This document shows, piece after piece, positions 14,171-24,162 of a stretch of DNA of 64,000 nucleotides. The notes beneath the pieces are model-generated. The model was given only the letters and a program-made list of their open reading frames with translations, searched no databases and was not told the origin of the DNA. Source of the stretch: Megascapheus bottae (Eukaryota > Chordata > Mammalia > Rodentia > Geomyidae); the NCBI GenBank assembly GCA_024803745.1, contig JANJXV010000188.1, positions 1,833,501 through 1,897,500 on the forward strand, written 5' to 3'. How positions within the stretch are numbered: the first letter of the stretch is position 1; each line of letters starts with the position of its first letter. The position numbers and the translations under genes are program-made.

Positions 14171-14835
14171 AACCCTAACCGTAACTCTAACCCTAACCGT
14201 AACCCTTACCCTTACCCTAAACCTAACCCTAAATATAACCCTTACCCTAACCCTAAGCCCAACACTAAACCTAACCCTAACCCTAACCCTTACCCTAACC
14301 CTAATCTTAACCCCAACACTAAACCTAACCCTAACCCTAACCATAAACCTTACCCTAAACCTAACCCTAACCCTAAACTTAACCCTAACCCTAACCTTAA
14401 CCCTAAACCTTACCCTTATCCTAACCCTAACCCTAACCCTAACCCTAAACTTAACCCTAAACCTAACACTAACACTTACCCTTACCCTAAACCTAACCAT
14501 AAACCTAACCCTAACCATTACCTTTACCCTCACCCTAACCTTAACCCTAACCCTAACACTAACCCTAAGCTTAACTCTAACCCTTATCCTTACCCTAACC
14601 GTAACCCTAAACCTAACCCTAAACCTAAACCAAACCCTTACTCTTACCCTAACCCTAAAACTAACCCTAACACTTACCCTTACCCTAACCCTGACCCTAA
14701 CACTAACCCTAACCCTCACCTTAACCCTAACCCTTACCCTAACCCTAATCCTAAACCTAACCCTAACCCTAGCCCTAACCCTAACCCTAACCCTAACACT
14801 TATCCTAACCCTAACCCTAACCCTAAACCTAACTC

Positions 14836-14863
14836 TTAACCAAACCCTAACACTAACCCTAAC

Positions 14864-14900
<37 letters not shown>

Positions 14901-15091
14901 TCTAACCCTAACCCTAACCCTTACCCTTACCCTAACCCTAACCCTAACCCAAACCCTTCCCCTTCCCCTTCCCCTAACGCTAACCCTAACCCTAACCCTA
15001 ACACTTACTCTAACCCTAACCCTAACCCTAACCCTTACCCTTCCCTAATCCTAACCCTAACCTTAACCCCTACCCCAAACCTAACCCTAAT

Positions 15092-15127
<36 letters not shown>

Positions 15128-15214
15128 TCTACCTTAACACTTATCCTTACCCTAAATTTAACCCTTATCCTAACCCTACCCCTAACTTTAACACTAACTC
15201 TAACCCTTTAACGA
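14836..15214. repeat. Block C copy 3
   Basis: TTAACCAAAC at 14836, CCCAAACCCTTCC at 14948 and CTTTAACG at 15206. An extra CCCCTT step in the CTTCCCC stretch sets it apart from copies 1 and 2. Confidence 0.75.
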
Positions 15215-15222
15215 ACCCCTAA

Positions 15223-15730
15223 CCCTAACCCTTACCCAAACCCTAACCCTAAACCTTACCCTTACTCAAACCCTAACCCTAACTCTAACCCTAACCCTAA
15301 CACTAACCCTTACCCTTACCCTAAACCTTACCTAAACCCTAACCCTAACCCTAACCTTAATTCTAAACCTTATCCTTACCCTAACCCTAACCCTAAACCT
15401 AACCCTAAACGTAAACGTAACTCTTACCCTTACCCTAGCGCTAAACCTAAACCTAATCCTTACCCTTACCATAACCATAACCCTAAACCTAATCCTAACC
15501 TAAACCCTAACGCTAACCCTTACCCTAACCCTAACCCTTACCCTAACACTTACCCTAACCCTAACCCTAACCCTAAGCCTAACCTTAACCATAACCATAA
15601 CCATAACCAAAACCCTTACACTAACCCAAACCCTAAACCTAACCCGAACTGTAACCCTATACCTAACCCTAAATCTTATCCTTACCCTAACCCTAAACCT
15701 AAACCTAACACTAACCCTAACCGTAACTCT
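15223..15730. repeat. Block B copy 3
   Basis: CTTAATTC at 15355 and GAACTGTAAC at 15646. Together with block C copy 3 it forms the second round of a 1555-bp tandem unit that started at 13651. Similarity between the rounds continues to about 14826 and 16365. Confidence 0.75.
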
Positions 15731-16859
15731 AACCCTAACCGTAACCCTTACCCTTACCCTAAACCTAACCCTAAATATAACCCTTACCCTAACCCTAAGC
15801 CCAACACTAAACCTAACCCTAACCCTAACCCTTACCCTAACCCTAACCTTAACCCCAACACTAAACCTAACCCTAACCCTAACCATAAACCTTACCCTAA
15901 ACCTAACCCTAACCCTAAACTTAACCCTAACCCTAACATTAACCCTAAACCTTACCCTTATCCTAACCCTAACCCTAACCCTAAACCTAAACTTAACCCT
16001 AAACATAACACTAACACTTACCCTTACCCTAAACCTAACCATAAACCTAACCCTAACCATTACCTTTACCCTCACCCTAACCTTAACCCTAACCCTAACA
16101 CTAACCCTAAGCTTAACTCTAACCCTTATCCTTACCCTAACCGTAACACTAAACCTAACCCTAAACCTAAACCAAACCCTTACTCTTACCCTAACCCTAA
16201 ACCTAACACTAACACTTACCCTTACCCTAACCCTGACCCTAACACTAACCCTAACCCTCACCTTAACCCTAACCCTTACCCTAACCCTAGCCCTAACCCT
16301 AACCCTAACCCTAGCCCTAACCCTAACCCTAACCCTAACACTTATCCTAACCCTAACCCTAACCCTAAACCTTACCCTGACCTACCCCTAACCGTAAACT
16401 TAACCCTAACCCTAACCTTAACCCTAATCCTTACCATAACCCTAACCCTAATCCTAACCCGAACCCTAACCCTAACCCTAACCCTAACCCTTACCCTTAC
16501 CCTAAACCTAACCCTAAACCTAACCTTAACCTTAACCCTAACCCTTACCCTTACCCTAATGCTAAACCTAACCCTAACCCTTACCCTAAACCTAACCCTA
16601 AACCTAACCTTAACCTTAACCCTAACCCTTACCCTTACCCAAATGCTAAACCTAACCCTAACCCTTACCCTAACCCTAACCCTAAACTTAACCCCAACCC
16701 TAAATCTAACCCTTACCCTAACCCTAACCCTAACCCTACCCTAAAACTTACCCTTAACCTAACTTTAATCCTAACCCTAACCCTAACCCTTACCCTAACC
16801 CTATCCCTAAACCTAACACTTACCCTAACCCTAACCGTACCCTAACCCTAAGCCTAACC

Positions 16860-17010
16860 TTAACCATAACCATAACCCTAACCAAAACCCTTACACTAAC
16901 CCAAACCCAAAACCTAACCTGAACTGTAACCCTATACATAACCCTAAATCTTATCCTTACCCTAACCCTAAACCTAAACCTAACACTAACCCTAACCCCT
17001 AAACCTAACC
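16860..17010. repeat. Partial block B
   Basis: GAACTGTAAC at 16921 with the usual flanks. The first half with CTTAATTC is absent. Confidence 0.6.
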
Positions 17011-18559
17011 GTAACCCTAACACTAACCGTAACCCTTACCCTTACCCTAATCCTAACCCTAACCATAACCCTTACCCTAACCCTAACCCCAACACTAAAC
17101 CTAACCCTAAACCTAACCCTTACCCTAAACCTAACCTTAACCCCAACACTAAACCTAACCCTAACCCTAAACCTAAACCTTCCCTTACCCTTACCCTTAC
17201 CCTAACCCTAACCCTAACCCTAAACCTAACCTTAACCTTAACCCTAACCCTTACCCTAACGCTAAACCTAACCCTAACCATTACCCTAACCCTAACCCTA
17301 ACCTTAACCCCAACCGTAAACCTAACCCTAACCCTAACCCTACCCTAAAACTTACCCTTAACCTAACTTTAACCCTAACTCTAACCCTAACTCTTATCCT
17401 AACCCTAACCCTAACACTAACACTTAAAGTAACCCTAACCCTAACCCTTACCCTAACCCTAACCCTAACCCTAACCCTTACCTAACCCTAACCCTAACCC
17501 TAACCCTTACCCTTACCTTAACACTAACCCTAACCCTAACCCTTACCCTTACACTAACGCTCACTCTAACCCTAACTCTAACACTAACACATACCCTTAC
17601 ACTAACCCTAATCCTAACCCTAACCATGACCCTAAACCTAACCCTAACCCTAACCCTAACGCTAAACCTAACCCTTACCATTACTCTAACCCTAAACCAA
17701 CCCTAACCCTTACACTTACCCTAACGCTAACCCTAACCCTAACCCTAACCCTTACCCTAAACCTAACCATAAACCTAACCCTAACCATTACCTTTACCCT
17801 CACCCTAACCTTAACCCTCACTCTCACACTAACCCTAACCTTAACTCTAACCCTTATCCTTACCCTAACCGTAACCCTAAACCTAACCCTAAACCTAAAC
17901 CTAACCCTTACACTTACCCTAACCCTGAACCTTACCCTAACACTTACCCTTACCCTAACCCTGACCCTAACACTAACCCTAACCCTCACCTTAACCCTAA
18001 CCCTTACCCTTACACTAACTCTAACCCTAACCCTAACCCTAACCCTAACACTTATCCTAACCCTAACCCTAACCCTAAACCTTACCCTTACCTACCCCTA
18101 ACCGTAAACTTAACCCTAACCCTAACCCTAAACCTAACCCTTACCATAACCCTAACCCTAATCCTAACCCGAACTCTAACCCTAACCCTAGCCCTTACCC
18201 TTACCCTAAACCTAACCATAAACCTGACCTTAACCTTAACCCTCACCCTTAACCTTACCCTAATGCTAAACCTAACCCTAACCCTTACCCTAAACCTAAC
18301 CCTAAACCTAACCTTAACCTTAACCCTAACCCTTACCCTTACCCTAATGCTACACCTAACCCTAACCCTTACCCTAACCCTAACACTAAACTTAACCCCA
18401 ACCCTAAATCTAACTCTTACCCTAACCCTAACCCTAACCCTACCCTAAAACTTACCCTTAACCTAACTTTAACCCTAACCCTAACCCTTACCCTTACCCT
18501 AACCCTATCCCTAACCCTAACACTTACCCTAACCCTAACCCTAACCCTAACCCTAAGCC

Positions 18560-18715
18560 TAACATTAACCATAACCATAACCCTAACCAAAACCCTTACA
18601 CTAACCCAAACTCAAAACCTAACCTGAACTGTAACCCTATACCTAACCCTAAATCTTATCCTTACCCTAACCCTAAACCTAAACCTAACACTAACCCTAA
18701 CCCCTAAACCTAAAC
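18560..18715. repeat. Partial block B
   Basis: GAACTGTAAC at 18626, 1705 bases after the copy at 16921. Both lack CTTAATTC and share the change CCCG to CCTG just before the landmark, so they are closer to each other than to the full copies. Confidence 0.6.
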
Positions 18716-19640
18716 GTAACCCTAACCCTAACCGTAACCCTTACCCTTACCCTAAACCTAACCCTAACCATAACCCTTACCCTAACCCTAACCCCAACAC
18801 TAAACCTAACCCTAACCCTAACCCTTACCCTAACCCTAACCTTAACCCCAACACTAAACCTAACCCTAACCCTAAACCTAAACCTTCCCTTACCCTTACC
18901 CTTACCCTAACCCTAACCCTAACCCTAAACCTAACCTTAACCTTAACCCTAACCCTTACCCTAACGCTAAACCTAACCCTTACCATTACCCTAACCCTAA
19001 CCCTAACCTTAACCCCAACCCTAAACCTAACCCTAACCCTAACCCTACCCTAAAACTTACCCTTAACCTAACTTTAACCCTAACCCTAACCCTAACTCTT
19101 ATCCTAACCCTAACCCTAACCCTAACACTAACACTTAAATAACCCTAACCCTAACCCTTACCCTAACCCTAACCCTAACCCTAACCCTTACCTAACCCTA
19201 ACCGTAACCCTAACCCTTACCCTTACCTTAACACTAACCCTAACCCTAACCCTTACCCTTACCCTAACGCTAACTCTAACCCTAACTCTAACACTAACAC
19301 ATACCCTTACACTCACCCTAATCCTAACCCTAACCGTAACCCTAAACCTAACCCTAACCCTAACGCTAAACATAACCCTTACCATTACTCTAACCCCAAA
19401 CCTAACCCTAACCCTTACACTTACCCTAACGCTAACCCTAACACTAACCCTAACCCTAACCTTAAACCTAACCCTAACACTTACCCTAACCGTAACCCTA
19501 ACCGTAACCCTAACACTTACCCTAACACTAACCCTAACCCTAACCCTAACACATACCCTTACCCTAACCCTAACCCTAACCCTAACCATAACCCTAACCC
19601 TAAACCTTACCCTTAACCCTAAACCTAACCCTAACCCTTA

Positions 19641-19914
19641 CCGGTACACTAACCCTAAACCTAACCTTAACCCCAACCCTAAACCTAACCCTAACCCTAT
19701 CCCTAACCCTTACCCTTACCCTATCCCTAACCCTAAACCTAACCCTAACCCTAACCCTAACCCAAGACTTTACCCTAACCCTAACCCTAATCCTAACCCT
19801 AACCCTTAACCTTACTCTAAACCTAACCCTAACCCTAAACCTAACCCTAACCCTAACCTTAACCCTAACCCTTACCCTTACTCTAACCCTAACTCTAACC
19901 CTAAACCTAAACCT
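19641..19914. repeat. Block A copy 6, 5' part, cut by retrovirus
   Basis: CCGGTAC at 19641 begins a block A copy that stops at 19914, where the 5' LTR starts. The missing part resumes at 28909 after the 3' LTR. The two parts joined correspond in order to copies at 5.6, 7.7 and 10.5 kb. Confidence 0.75.
19909..19914. repeat. Target site duplication, 5' copy
   Basis: The six bases before the 5' LTR are AAACCT. The six bases after the 3' LTR are AAACAT. Six bases is the usual duplication length for betaretroviral integrases, and one mismatch fits mutation after insertion. In a hexamer array a chance match is easy, so the LTR ends are the stronger evidence. Confidence 0.7.
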
Positions 19915-19967
19915 TGTTGGGAGCCAGAGTGGAATCAAACTGTACCTTGACTTGCATCAGACGATGG

Positions 19968-19975
19968 CTATATTG
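19968..19975 (+). promoter_or_regulatory. Possible TATA element of the LTR promoter
   Basis: CTATATTG here and CTATATAG at 28642-28649 in the 3' LTR. The 3' copy is closer to a TATA box. The position, about 115 bases before AATAAA, is possible for a short LTR, but no start site can be read from the sequence. Confidence 0.35.
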
Positions 19976-20083
19976 TCTTATTGCTTTCTATCCCTATTCT
20001 ATGTAAATGACCTGAGAATTACCATATGAATGTAACACCTGTAAGTTCCCTGGGAGAAGAGGAGGGAAGAAGGGGGAGTGGAA

Positions 20084-20089
20084 AATAAA
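20084..20089 (+). promoter_or_regulatory. Poly(A) signal AATAAA, 5' LTR
   Basis: AATAAA at LTR offset 169. The same signal at 28758-28763 in the 3' LTR would end the proviral RNA. A T-rich stretch follows at about +60. Confidence 0.7.
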
Positions 20090-20143
20090 CGCGGCAGTCT
20101 CGGGAGTCTTTGCCTGGACTGCGGACATCCCAGACCTGGTGTG

Positions 20144-20169
20144 TCTGTCTCTCTTCTTTTTCTTCCTAG
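20144..20169 (+). promoter_or_regulatory. Possible splice acceptor in U5
   Basis: A long pyrimidine run (CTCTTCTTTTTCTTCCTAG) ends in AG at 20168-20169, and the same run is in the 3' LTR, ending at 28843. It fits a strong 3' splice site. Whether it is used is unknown; it may simply be the T-rich element downstream of the poly(A) site. Confidence 0.4.
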
Positions 20170-20236
20170 TCCTTGTCCCCTCTTTCAGAAACCCCAATCT
20201 GCGAACCCTGGTTTGCTGCCGGTTGTCCCCGGCATC

Positions 20237-20254
20237 TGGCGCCCGAACAGGGAC
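20237..20254 (+). promoter_or_regulatory. Primer binding site, tRNA-Lys3 type
   Basis: TGGCGCCCGAACAGGGAC lies two bases after the 5' LTR. This is the 18-base complement of the tRNA-Lys3 3' end, as used by MMTV and lentiviruses, and it primes minus-strand DNA synthesis. It is an exact match to the form I know. Confidence 0.93.
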
Positions 20255-20346
20255 CCTGAAAATCTGGGACGAAGGTGAAGGACCCCTCCCTGTGGTGAGT
20301 AACACATCGTAGGACTATTAAGAGAGTATAGTCAGGAGTAAAAATT
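20255..20346 (+). other. Retroviral leader with likely splice donor
   Basis: A short untranslated leader between the primer site and gag. GTG|GTGAGTAA with the GT at 20295 is a good splice donor and would be the donor for any subgenomic RNA. Packaging signals are expected here but cannot be recognised by eye. Confidence 0.6.
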
Positions 20347-22230
20347 ATGGGTCAAGCTAATAGCCATGGGTTATTTCTACCGATGTTAACAGGCCTATTT
20401 GAAGCCCACGGAACGTGGGTGGAAAAAGGGGTGCTTCAGAGCTTCCTACAGTTTCTCGAGGAGGCATACCCGAGGTCTATAGAGGAGGAATTCCAAAAAG
20501 CCTGGCAGCGGATAGGAAAAAGAATTCAAGATTATTATGATGTATATGGCCCCGAAAAGACCCCAGTAGAGGCTACTACTGTATGGAATTTAGTAAGTGA
20601 ATACATAGTTCCTCTACATGAAAATGCTGAACTTAATCTTGAATTAAGGGAACTTTATGAGTTAAAGGACCCTTCTGAAGAACCTGAGGGTGAGCCATAT
20701 GCCGCAGCCCAAGAGAGTCTAAGTGAGATCTTGAAAAGGGAACAACAACCAGTAGATATTGAGTATCAGAATTCAGGTTTGAATACCAAGGAGGAAAGTT
20801 ATGATGAGTCATTGGAGGGCCGGGTGGCTATGATAGAGAAGAAGTTAGAAGAAATGCTACATCTTCTACCGAAAATGGGGACAGAGCAGAGAGCCCCCCC
20901 AGAAGTAGGAAAGAAATATGACCCTCAGGCCACTATGGTGTCTGATTCTAAACCTTACCCCTCACACCCACCGCCTCCAGCTGCAGCCTTACAGCCTCAA
21001 TCCCTTTCTCAACCTTTAGGCAAGCCTAAAGGCCCTAGCAACAAGTCCCTTTTAACAGGCACTACAACCAGGCACAGTGCATCGCAATTAAACCCGACTC
21101 AGGCTGCTAGAGAGAGGGAAGGTATTTCAGGGCCTCGATGCTTCCCTAGTTTAGTTGATCATGATGAACAAGTATACCATCAACCTGTTCCTGTTAAACT
21201 ATTACAGGATTTAAAAAATGCCTGCTCCCAATATGGGCCAACTGCCCCTTTTACTCAAGTAATATTGGAGGCCGCGTGTGCTGGTATTGCATGCCCAAAT
21301 GACTGGAAGCGGCTTGCCAGAGCATGCATTAGTGCAGGAGAGTACTTATTATGGGAGACAGAGTTCACTGCACAGTGTCGGGCTAAAATTGAAACAAATA
21401 GGTCTAAGAACCTGCCTTACACTGTTGATCAGTTGTTAGGAGAGGGAACCTATAAAAACACCGAAGATCAATTGGGTTATGCAAAGGAGGCCTATTTACA
21501 AATAAATGCTGCGGCGAGAGAGGCTTGGAAAAAGTTACACAATTCCAATCGTACAAAAAATCTAGTAGAAGTTAAACAGGGACCGAATGAACCTTATCTA
21601 GAATTTTTGTCTCGATTAATGGAGACTGCAGACTGCCTAGTACAAGATGAGAATGCAAGAAAGAGTATAGTTAGACACATAGCCTATGAAAATGCCAACG
21701 CCGCCTGTCAGGCTGCTATCAGACCCCATAGGAATAAGGGAGGAATCACGGACTTTATTTCACTGTGTGCTGATATTGGACCCTCCCATGTACAAGGCCT
21801 TACTTTAGCCGCCGCTCCTCAAGGAAAGACTGTTACTGAGTCTCTAAAATATAGAGGTCAGCGGCATCCTCGGGATGCTAGACCCCCAGGGCGTTGCTTT
21901 TCTTGTGGACAAATAGGACATTGGAGGACGCAATGCCCACGCCAGGCCAGGCAAAAGAGAGAAAAATCACCTGGCACATGTCCACGCTGTGGTAAAGGGA
22001 AGCACTGGGCTAAAGATTGCAAGTCAGCAACAAATCGCAATGGCCTCCCGTATTTGGGAAACTGGAGAAGGGGCCAGCCCCTGGCCCCGCAAAACCATGG
22101 GGCAGTCCCTCCCTCTTCTCGGCCACAAGTGCATCTTCTAACAACCCCCCAAGATCAGTCTCTGGCCTCCTCCTTGCCACCCCAGGAAGTGCAGGATTGG
22201 ACCTCTGTTCCTCCACCTGCTCAGTATTGA
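20347..22230 (+). CDS. Gag polyprotein, intact open frame (627 aa)
   Basis: Encodes the structural polyprotein that assembles retroviral capsids. The start has A at -3 and G at +4. The N terminus MGQANS fits a myristoylation signal (G2, S6), so the matrix part should target membranes. A proline-rich stretch at about residues 205-225 separates matrix from capsid. Capsid begins near residue 275, and its major homology region starts at Q411-G412 (QGPNEPYLEF, then the R-L pair). Two CCHC zinc fingers follow at residues 517-530 (C-x2-C-x4-H-x4-C) and 545-558, so nucleocapsid is present. No stop or frame break is seen. The end overlaps the protease frame, which is reached by -1 frameshifting at 22056. 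An open gag beside a broken pol could mean recent insertion or chance. Confidence 0.95.
   Translation: MGQANSHGLFLPMLTGLFEAHGTWVEKGVLQSFLQFLEEAYPRSIEEEFQKAWQRIGKRIQDYYDVYGPEKTPVEATTVWNLVSEYIVPLHENAELNLELRELYELKDPSEEPEGEPYAAAQESLSEILKREQQPVDIEYQNSGLNTKEESYDESLEGRVAMIEKKLEEMLHLLPKMGTEQRAPPEVGKKYDPQATMVSDSKPYPSHPPPPAAALQPQSLSQPLGKPKGPSNKSLLTGTTTRHSASQLNPTQAAREREGISGPRCFPSLVDHDEQVYHQPVPVKLLQDLKNACSQYGPTAPFTQVILEAACAGIACPNDWKRLARACISAGEYLLWETEFTAQCRAKIETNRSKNLPYTVDQLLGEGTYKNTEDQLGYAKEAYLQINAAAREAWKKLHNSNRTKNLVEVKQGPNEPYLEFLSRLMETADCLVQDENARKSIVRHIAYENANAACQAAIRPHRNKGGITDFISLCADIGPSHVQGLTLAAAPQGKTVTESLKYRGQRHPRDARPPGRCFSCGQIGHWRTQCPRQARQKREKSPGTCPRCGKGKHWAKDCKSATNRNGLPYLGNWRRGQPLAPQNHGAVPPSSRPQVHLLTTPQDQSLASSLPPQEVQDWTSVPPPAQY
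22056..22103 (+). promoter_or_regulatory. Gag-pro -1 frameshift signal: slippery site and pseudoknot
   Basis: GGGAAAC at 22056-22062 is in the right phase for gag (G GGA AAC). After a 7-base spacer, 22070-22076 (GGGGCCA) can pair with 22082-22088 (TGGCCCC). The stretch between them, 22077-22081 (GCCCC), can pair with 22099-22103 (GGGGC), leaving an A-rich loop at 22089-22098. This is an H-type pseudoknot like the one at the same place in type D simian retroviruses (known family). The shift leads from the gag frame into the dUTPase-protease frame, as needed. All pairs are intact. Confidence 0.88.
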
Positions 22231-22631
22231 CCCCAGAGATGGGGACACAAGCTCTCCCCACGGGGGTCTTCGGCCCCCTTCCCCCGGGAGTGGCTGGATT
22301 GCTGTTAGGGCGAAGTAGCTCAGCCCTTAAAGGGATACAGATTACACCTGGCAAAATTGACCAGGATTTTACTGGAGAAATCAAAGTTATGGCCTCTGCC
22401 CCGAAACACGTGGTATCGATCCCAGCCGGTCAAAAATTAGCACAATTAATACTTGTGCCTTTACCTCCCGGGGAGACTGCTAATTCCCCATGTGGACAGA
22501 GAGGATTTAGATCTTCTGATATCTATTTGGTACAAAGCATAAAACAAGAGAGGCCTGAGATGACTATATTTATACAAGAAAAGCCCTTTAAAGGAATATT
22601 AGACACTGGAGCAGATGTGTCTGTGATATCT

Positions 22632-22638
22632 AAAAAAA
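22632..22638 (+). other. Frame break 1: A7 run inside the protease
   Basis: Upstream the protease reads in frame with DTGA. Downstream, from TGG at 22642, the flap region and the NLWGRD motif near the protease C terminus read one frame over. The simplest cause is one extra A in the run. The phase is wrong for a programmed -1 site for a ribosome in the protease frame. Confidence 0.75.
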
Positions 22639-22639
22639 C

Positions 22640-24162
22640 ATTGGCCAGCCCAATGGTCCCTGACAACCTCTATGACTTCCCTACAGGGGGTTGGGCAAGC
22701 AACTGACCCACAGCAGTGCAGTGCGATTCTTGTCTGGAGAGATGAGGAAGGGCACTCTGGTCATTTTCAGCCATTTGTCTTGGATCATCTGCCAATTAAT
22801 TTATGGGGTCGTGATATCATGGAAAAAATGGGAGTGTATATGTTTAGTCCTAGTGCTGCGGTCACTAAGCAGTTACTTGATCAAGGCCTCCTCCCCTTTA
22901 GGGGACTAGGCCGAGCAGCACAGGGGGAGCTAGAGCCACTCCAACCCCAGTCTCACCCTACAAGACAAGGATTAGGGTATCCCTTGACGGGAGCTGTCGT
23001 TTGCCCTCCCCCTCATGCTGATCCCATAAATTGGCTCTCTGAACAACCGGTATGGGTTGAACAGTGGCCTCTTTCTCTAGAAAAGATCATTGCAGTTCAG
23101 CAGCTGGTACAGGAACAGCTGGACTTGGGACATGTGGCCCCTTCTAACTCTCCATGGAATTCTCCAATTTTTGTTATAAAGAAAAAGTCAGGTAAATGGA
23201 GGCTGTTACAGGATTTGAGAAAGGTTAACGCGACAATGGAACTGATGGGGGCCCTACAGCCTGGCTTGCCTTCACCCATGGCAATCCCAAAGGATACTTA
23301 TAAGATTATTATAGATTTGAAGGATTGTTTCTATACTATACCCCTGGCGCCTCAAGACTGTAAGCGCTTTGCCTTCAGCGTCCCCTCTGTTAATTTTAAA
23401 GAACCCATGAAGCGATATCACTGGCTTGTGCTCCCACAGGGCATGGCAAATAGCCCAACTTTATGTCAAAGTTTTGTAGCTAGAGCCATTTCTTCCACTC
23501 GTGAAAAATTTTCTTCTGTTTATATTGTTCATTATATGGATGACATCTTGTTGGCTTGTTCTGACCCTATCGTCGTACGACAAGCCTTTGGACAACTAAA
23601 GCAAGATCTGAGCCTCTTTGGCCTTATAATAGCAGCTGAAAAGGTTCAGGAACACCCCCCTTTTACATATCTAGGCCATATATTAGGCCCACACTATTTT
23701 AAAAGCCAAAAAATACAATTAAAAACTTCACACTTAAGAACTCTTCATGATTTTCAGCAATTCTTAGGAGATATAAATTGGCTTCGGCCTTATCTAAAGC
23801 TCTCCACAGGAGAGTTAAAACCCCTTTTTGATCTCTTAAAAGGAGATACCAACCCTACATCCTTGCGCGAATTAAATCCTGACGCCAGGAGGGCCATCCA
23901 AATTGTAGAAAAGGCAATTTCCCAGCAACAAGTGACCTATTGTGACTATTCTAAACCATGGGGAGTTTATATTTTAGCTACTTCTCACTCCCCAACTGCT
24001 GTATTGTGGCAGGATGGCCCACTTTTATGGCTTTATCTACCATCAACACCCAGCAAAGTGCTGACCCCCTACTACGAATTGGTAGCTAATCTGATACATA
24101 TGTGCCGAGTGGATTCCCGTAAATATTTAGGTCAGGAACCTCATTTTATCTGTCCCATATAA
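22640..24162 (+). pseudogene. Pol part 1: protease end, G-patch and reverse transcriptase
   Basis: From about 22640 this frame holds the protease flap and C terminus (NLWGRD), then a G-patch (RGLGRAAQG at 22900 to GLGYP at about 22983), then reverse transcriptase. The RT signs are WPL, SPWNSPIF, KKKSGKWRLLQDLR, the first catalytic Asp in LKDCFYTIPL (23323), LPQGMANSP, and the YMDD box at 23533-23544. RT copies the RNA genome into DNA in the cytoplasmic particle. In MMTV-type viruses RT is one -1 shift away from protease; here the G-patch and RT share one frame. The frame runs into TAA at 24160-24162, because of a second break near 24151, before RNase H. Confidence 0.9.
24145..24153 (+). other. 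Frame break 2: RT to RNase H boundary
   Basis: The RT frame reads to ATC at 24148-24150 and then meets a stop. The protein similarity continues one frame over from GTC at 24152, so one extra base around TCTG is the simplest cause. No homopolymer is involved here, so this looks less like an assembly error than break 1. Confidence 0.75.

Larger units (their letters stand above)
1..19914. repeat. Degenerate CCCTAA satellite array, left arm
   Basis: This stretch is made almost entirely of six-base units related to CCCTAA on the given strand, with no inversion to TTAGGG seen. Exact runs are short (for example about 1967-2010), and most units carry single-base changes such as CCCTTA, AACCTA, CACTAA, CGCTAA, CCGTAA or CCATAA. 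The same series of variants recurs at several places, so the array has a higher-order structure; blocks A, B, C and F are annotated separately. No gene is visible. Rodent satellites of this sequence are known (kangaroo-rat HS-alpha, guinea-pig alpha satellite), and I infer that this is one of them rather than a true telomere. The uniform C-rich strand would also fit a left chromosome arm. Confidence 0.95.
19915..20234 (+). repeat. 5' LTR (320 bp)
   Basis: Begins TGTTGGGAGCC and ends CCCCGGCA, so it has the TG...CA ends of a retroviral LTR. It is the same length as the copy at 28589-28908 and differs from it at 13 positions by my count (about 4%), with no indel. A possible TATA element (CTATATTG) is at 19968-19975, AATAAA is at 20084-20089, and a pyrimidine tract ending in CCTAG is at 20144-20169. 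Both the TATA-like and the AATAAA elements sit at matching positions in the 3' LTR. The LTR would drive and end the proviral transcript. Confidence 0.95.
22014..22706 (+). pseudogene. dUTPase-protease frame, broken at the protease
   Basis: Open in the -1 frame relative to gag from just after TAA at 22011, entered by frameshifting near 22062. The dUTPase part shows motif 1 (AGLDL at 22191), motif 2 (GRSS), motif 3 (G-x-ID-x-D-F-x-GEI) and motif 4 (GQKLAQLI). Motif 5 is reduced to RGFRSSD. The enzyme would hydrolyse dUTP. The aspartic protease active site DTGA starts at 22602. About ten codons later, in a run of seven A at 22632-22638, the frame is lost: the protease flap and C terminus continue one frame over, and this frame ends at 22706. 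The protease is therefore incomplete in the sequence as given. A one-base A-run error in the assembly would look the same. Confidence 0.88.

Noticed and set aside
12759..16365. CRISPR-like array from the regular repeats
   Set aside because: Repeats have no unique spacers, belong to a hexamer satellite and are in a vertebrate-type genome.
19994..20305. Minus-strand 103-codon frame across the 5' LTR
   Set aside because: It overlaps LTR signals and the primer site on the other strand and has no recognisable domain.
21232..21250. PTAP in Gag as a budding motif
   Set aside because: It lies in the YGPTAPFT stretch at the start of capsid, where related Gag proteins have a similar structural motif, and not in the usual late-domain position.
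22632..22639. AAAAAAC as a programmed pro-pol frameshift site
   Set aside because: The heptamer is not in phase with the protease frame, lies inside the protease just after the active site, and would lead to the wrong frame.
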